From: Hyphomicrobium facile | GTDB lineage: Bacteria > Pseudomonadota > Alphaproteobacteria > Rhizobiales > Hyphomicrobiaceae | Direction of reading: 5' to 3' | DNA: 64,000 nucleotides | Assembly: GCF_900116175.1 (NCBI RefSeq) | Contig: NZ_FPCH01000001.1 | Coordinates: 250,501-314,500, forward strand | Shown here: positions 62,325-64,000 of the stretch, piece after piece | How the letters are laid out: every line of letters starts with the position of its first letter | How positions within the stretch are numbered: position 1 is the first letter of the stretch | The notes under the pieces: generated by a model | Database searches by the model: none | What the model saw: the letters and a program-made list of their open reading frames with translations, nothing else | What the model was told of the DNA's origin: nothing | Made by a program: the position numbers and the translations under genes

Positions 62325-62666
62325 ATGGGATCCGCAGATATGAACAGGCCCGACGACGATACGATGGAAACTCAGGAGCACGATGAAAACGGATCGATTC
62401 TCAGCGACCCGACAGTCGCGTTGCTGGCAGCAGGGGCTATCGGCTTCGCGGTGGGGGCCGTGATCTGGCGATATCGAAAATCCAACACGTCTTCGTATGG
62501 CTCATTTGGGCGGGCCTTTGACGTGGCTCGATCCGGCGCAACTGACACGGTACAAAGACTTAGCAGGAAACTGCAGGAAGAGGGCTATTCCCCTGCCCAG
62601 ATCGAAGGCGCGGCAAAGAAGCATTTGGGCCGATTTATCGACGCGGTGCAGAGAAGGGCCTACTAG
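62325..62666 (+). CDS. Small single-pass membrane protein of the stress operon
   Basis: 113 residues: acidic N-terminus, one helix (about 31-50, VALLAAGAIGFAVGAVIW) and a basic helical C-terminus (DTVQRLSRKLQEEGYSPAQIEGAAKKHLG). ATG 62325 with AAGGAG six bases upstream. Third gene of the operon; function unknown. Confidence 0.65.
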   Translation: MGSADMNRPDDDTMETQEHDENGSILSDPTVALLAAGAIGFAVGAVIWRYRKSNTSSYGSFGRAFDVARSGATDTVQRLSRKLQEEGYSPAQIEGAAKKHLGRFIDAVQRRAY

Positions 62667-62813
62667 TTTCGCGGCGCGTTTTATGTAATCGAAATCCGGA
62701 ACAGCATCGTCGCGAGCGCCGCGCCGATGCTGTTCCGATTTTTTTGCGTCGGCCCCAGGAAAGGCCGGGTGCGGGCGAAATTTCACCGAACATGACAGGA
62801 GCGAACGCGGGAC

Positions 62814-62945
62814 ATGCAGCCGATCCAAAAGATCATTTTTCATATCGTTCTGATCGCCGGTATCGCAATTATCGTCAGTCACTATGGGCACATGGGCGAA
62901 GCGTTTTCACCTGCCGATGCGCAGGATGCGCACTCGGTGAAGTGA
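62814..62945 (+). CDS. 43-residue putative membrane peptide
   Basis: Very short open frame starting MQPIQKIIFHIVLIAGIAII, one membrane helix followed by a polar tail (HYGHMGEAFSPADAQ...). Lies between the stress operon and csbD. Ribosome site weak; kept because the hydrophobic pattern looks selected. Confidence 0.35.
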   Translation: MQPIQKIIFHIVLIAGIAIIVSHYGHMGEAFSPADAQDAHSVK

Positions 62946-63004
62946 AGAGTTTGAAGTTCAAGCACCTGCGATTTCGAGACACGTCAGCACACGTCCACTG
63001 CTCA

Positions 63005-63030
63005 GGAACTTAGTGGTTGCGCCACGCGTT
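63005..63030 (+). promoter_or_regulatory. EcfG-type promoter of the CsbD gene
   Basis: GGAAC (63005-63009), 17-bp spacer, CGTT (63027-63030), 31 bp before ATG 63062. Same consensus and spacing as the upstream stress-operon promoter. Confidence 0.75.
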
Positions 63031-63061
63031 TAAAGCCGCATCCACAAAAGGAATTACCGCT

Positions 63062-63277
63062 ATGGGCAGCACAGCTGACAAGGTTTCCGGCTACGCGAAT
63101 GAAGCTGCAGGAAACATTAAGAAGAACGTGGGCAAAGCCGTCGGTTCGGACAAGATGGAGATCGAAGGCGCTCTTCAGGAATTGAAAGGTGAAGCGCAGG
63201 TCGAGGTCGGAAAGGCGAAAGCTACCGTCAAGGACGGCGCCAACAAAGTTGCCGACGAGATCAGTCGCAAGCTCTAG
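63062..63277 (+). CDS. CsbD family general-stress protein
   Basis: 71 residues, hydrophilic and highly charged (KVSGYANEAAGNIKKNVGKAVGS, then LQELKGEAQVEVGKAKATVKDG), the CsbD/YjbJ type. Such proteins accumulate under sigma-B or EcfG stress control; molecular role unknown. ATG 63062 begins the family-typical MGSTADKV. Confidence 0.9.
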   Translation: MGSTADKVSGYANEAAGNIKKNVGKAVGSDKMEIEGALQELKGEAQVEVGKAKATVKDGANKVADEISRKL

Positions 63278-63287
63278 TCGAAAGCAC

Positions 63288-63318
63288 AAAGGCCGGTCGA
63301 CGACCGGCCTTTTCTTTT
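63288..63318 (+). terminator. Intrinsic terminator of the CsbD gene
   Basis: 12-bp perfect stem AAAGGCCGGTCG (63288-63299) and CGACCGGCCTTT (63301-63312), followed by a T-rich tract. Ten bases after the stop codon; the next gene begins at 63331. Confidence 0.85.
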
Positions 63319-63330
63319 CTGGAGGTTGCA

Positions 63331-64000
63331 ATGCGCGCTGTCGACATCAACAACAACGGTTCGACCTCAATTCGTCGGCTAAGAAAGCGCCAGGCAGCCT
63401 TTGCTGTGGGTGACGCGCCCCGCCGGCTGACGGCGATGAATGCCGCTTGCTACATGGTCATCTTCGCCGGCGCCATACTCATTCTTTACTACGGCAGCAG
63501 CGTATTAATGCCGCTCGCATTGGCGGGCCTTCTGAGTTTCGTATTGACGCCGGCAATTCGTCTGCTGAAGCAGGCCGGCGTTCCGAAAGTGCCCGCAGTG
63601 ATTGCTGTCGTCGTTATCTCAATTGCCGCCATTGGTGGCGTTGGCGTCGTCGTCGGCGGACAGATCTCGGATTTGCTCGAGCGAATCCCGTCCTATGAAT
63701 ACAACCTGCTCAAAAAGGTTTCATCGGTTCGTTCCGCGTCTGTCGAATCCGGTGTGCTGGAACGGGCAAGGAGCACGCTCAATGATCTCCAGGCGGAGCT
63801 TTCGCGATCCGACAGCGGAAAACGTTCGGCCGTCCCCGCTGCTCCGGATGGCACTGCCGCCGTCAAGCCGATCCCGGTGGAAATACACCAGCCGCCGGAG
63901 CCGGTACTCGATAAGACGGTGTCTCTGATCCGCCCGCTGATTTCGCCGCTTGCGACGACGGGGCTAATCGTTCTCTTTCTCTTTTTCATTCTCGCACAGC
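63331..64000 (+). CDS. AI-2E family (PerM-like) transporter, N-terminal part
   Basis: Open from ATG 63331 (GGAGG five bases upstream) to the window edge, about 223 residues visible. Two helices near the start (about 37-75), a third (about 88-110, VPAVIAVVVISIAAIGGVGVVVGGQISDL), then the long extracytoplasmic loop and the start of a further helix (TTGLIVLFLFFILAQ). AI-2E/PerM proteins are multi-pass exporters or channels of poorly known substrates. Right end missing. Confidence 0.8.
   Translation, partial: MRAVDINNNGSTSIRRLRKRQAAFAVGDAPRRLTAMNAACYMVIFAGAILILYYGSSVLMPLALAGLLSFVLTPAIRLLKQAGVPKVPAVIAVVVISIAAIGGVGVVVGGQISDLLERIPSYEYNLLKKVSSVRSASVESGVLERARSTLNDLQAELSRSDSGKRSAVPAAPDGTAAVKPIPVEIHQPPEPVLDKTVSLIRPLISPLATTGLIVLFLFFILAQ

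Noticed and set aside
1-64000. tRNA, rRNA, tmRNA, IS transposase or prophage genes
   Set aside because: All gaps were read; no cloverleaf ends, rRNA motifs, DDE transposases or phage structural genes were seen.

Overview
The window is a 64-kb stretch of a GC-rich alphaproteobacterial chromosome. It is most likely from the order Hyphomicrobiales and plausibly near Hyphomicrobium. This is an inference from gene content: MbfA behind an Irr-type iron box, the NrnC/LptC/LptB/RpoN/HPF/PtsN order, EcfG-type promoters and a SulP/CsbD complement. No rRNA, tRNA, prophage or CRISPR array was seen. Genes are intact and tightly packed. uvrD (left) and an AI-2E family gene (right) are cut by the window edges.

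Layout. 1-8.7 kb: uvrD(-), a 0.6-kb gap, a giant AsmA protein(+), lepA(-). 8.9-13.8 kb: a phasin-like protein, a SulP anion transporter, the iron exporter mbfA with its Irr box, and a lytic transglycosylase. 13.9-23.9 kb: a type II NADH dehydrogenase and the translation block pheT, pheS, rplT, rpmI (all -). The pheT-pheS gap carries a DUF559 nuclease gene between two inverted GC-rich palindromes. The pheS-rplT gap carries a gene-less relative of the same element. Small membrane proteins, a GtrA protein and a lone cNMP-binding domain separate rpmI from infC. infC appears to start at AUC. 24-31 kb: two glycosyltransferases, a hydrolase, a secreted Ala/Pro-rich protein, and a GST-queG-SDR operon. 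31-38.5 kb: uppP, then the minus-strand cell-envelope/sigma-54 block nrnC, lptC (fused to two LptA-like domains), lptB, rpoN, hpf, ptsN. 39-44 kb: an orphan HlyD protein and a TetR-controlled emrAB-type efflux operon. 44-48 kb: sulfonate uptake and desulfonation (ssuA divergent from ssuDCB). 48-56.6 kb: MFS transporter, aldo/keto reductase, small membrane proteins, a candidate small RNA with C-rich loops, a BtuF-like protein, an esterase, a GST and an RNA methyltransferase. 56.9-64 kb: an OmpR-type two-component system, a PAP2 phosphatase, a four-fold repeated membrane protein, and a cluster of small general-stress-type proteins. Two matches to the EcfG promoter consensus precede that cluster.

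The most unusual signal is the pair of palindrome-bounded elements inside the pheST-rplT block. Each is bounded by one type I and one type II palindrome in inverted orientation. One encloses a DUF559 endonuclease-like gene and the other encloses no gene, a layout that recalls REP/BIME elements and their RAYT transposases. Other notable items are the AUC start of infC, the multi-hairpin rpmI leader, the LptC-LptA-LptA fusion and the candidate C-rich-loop RNA at about 51.75-51.83 kb.
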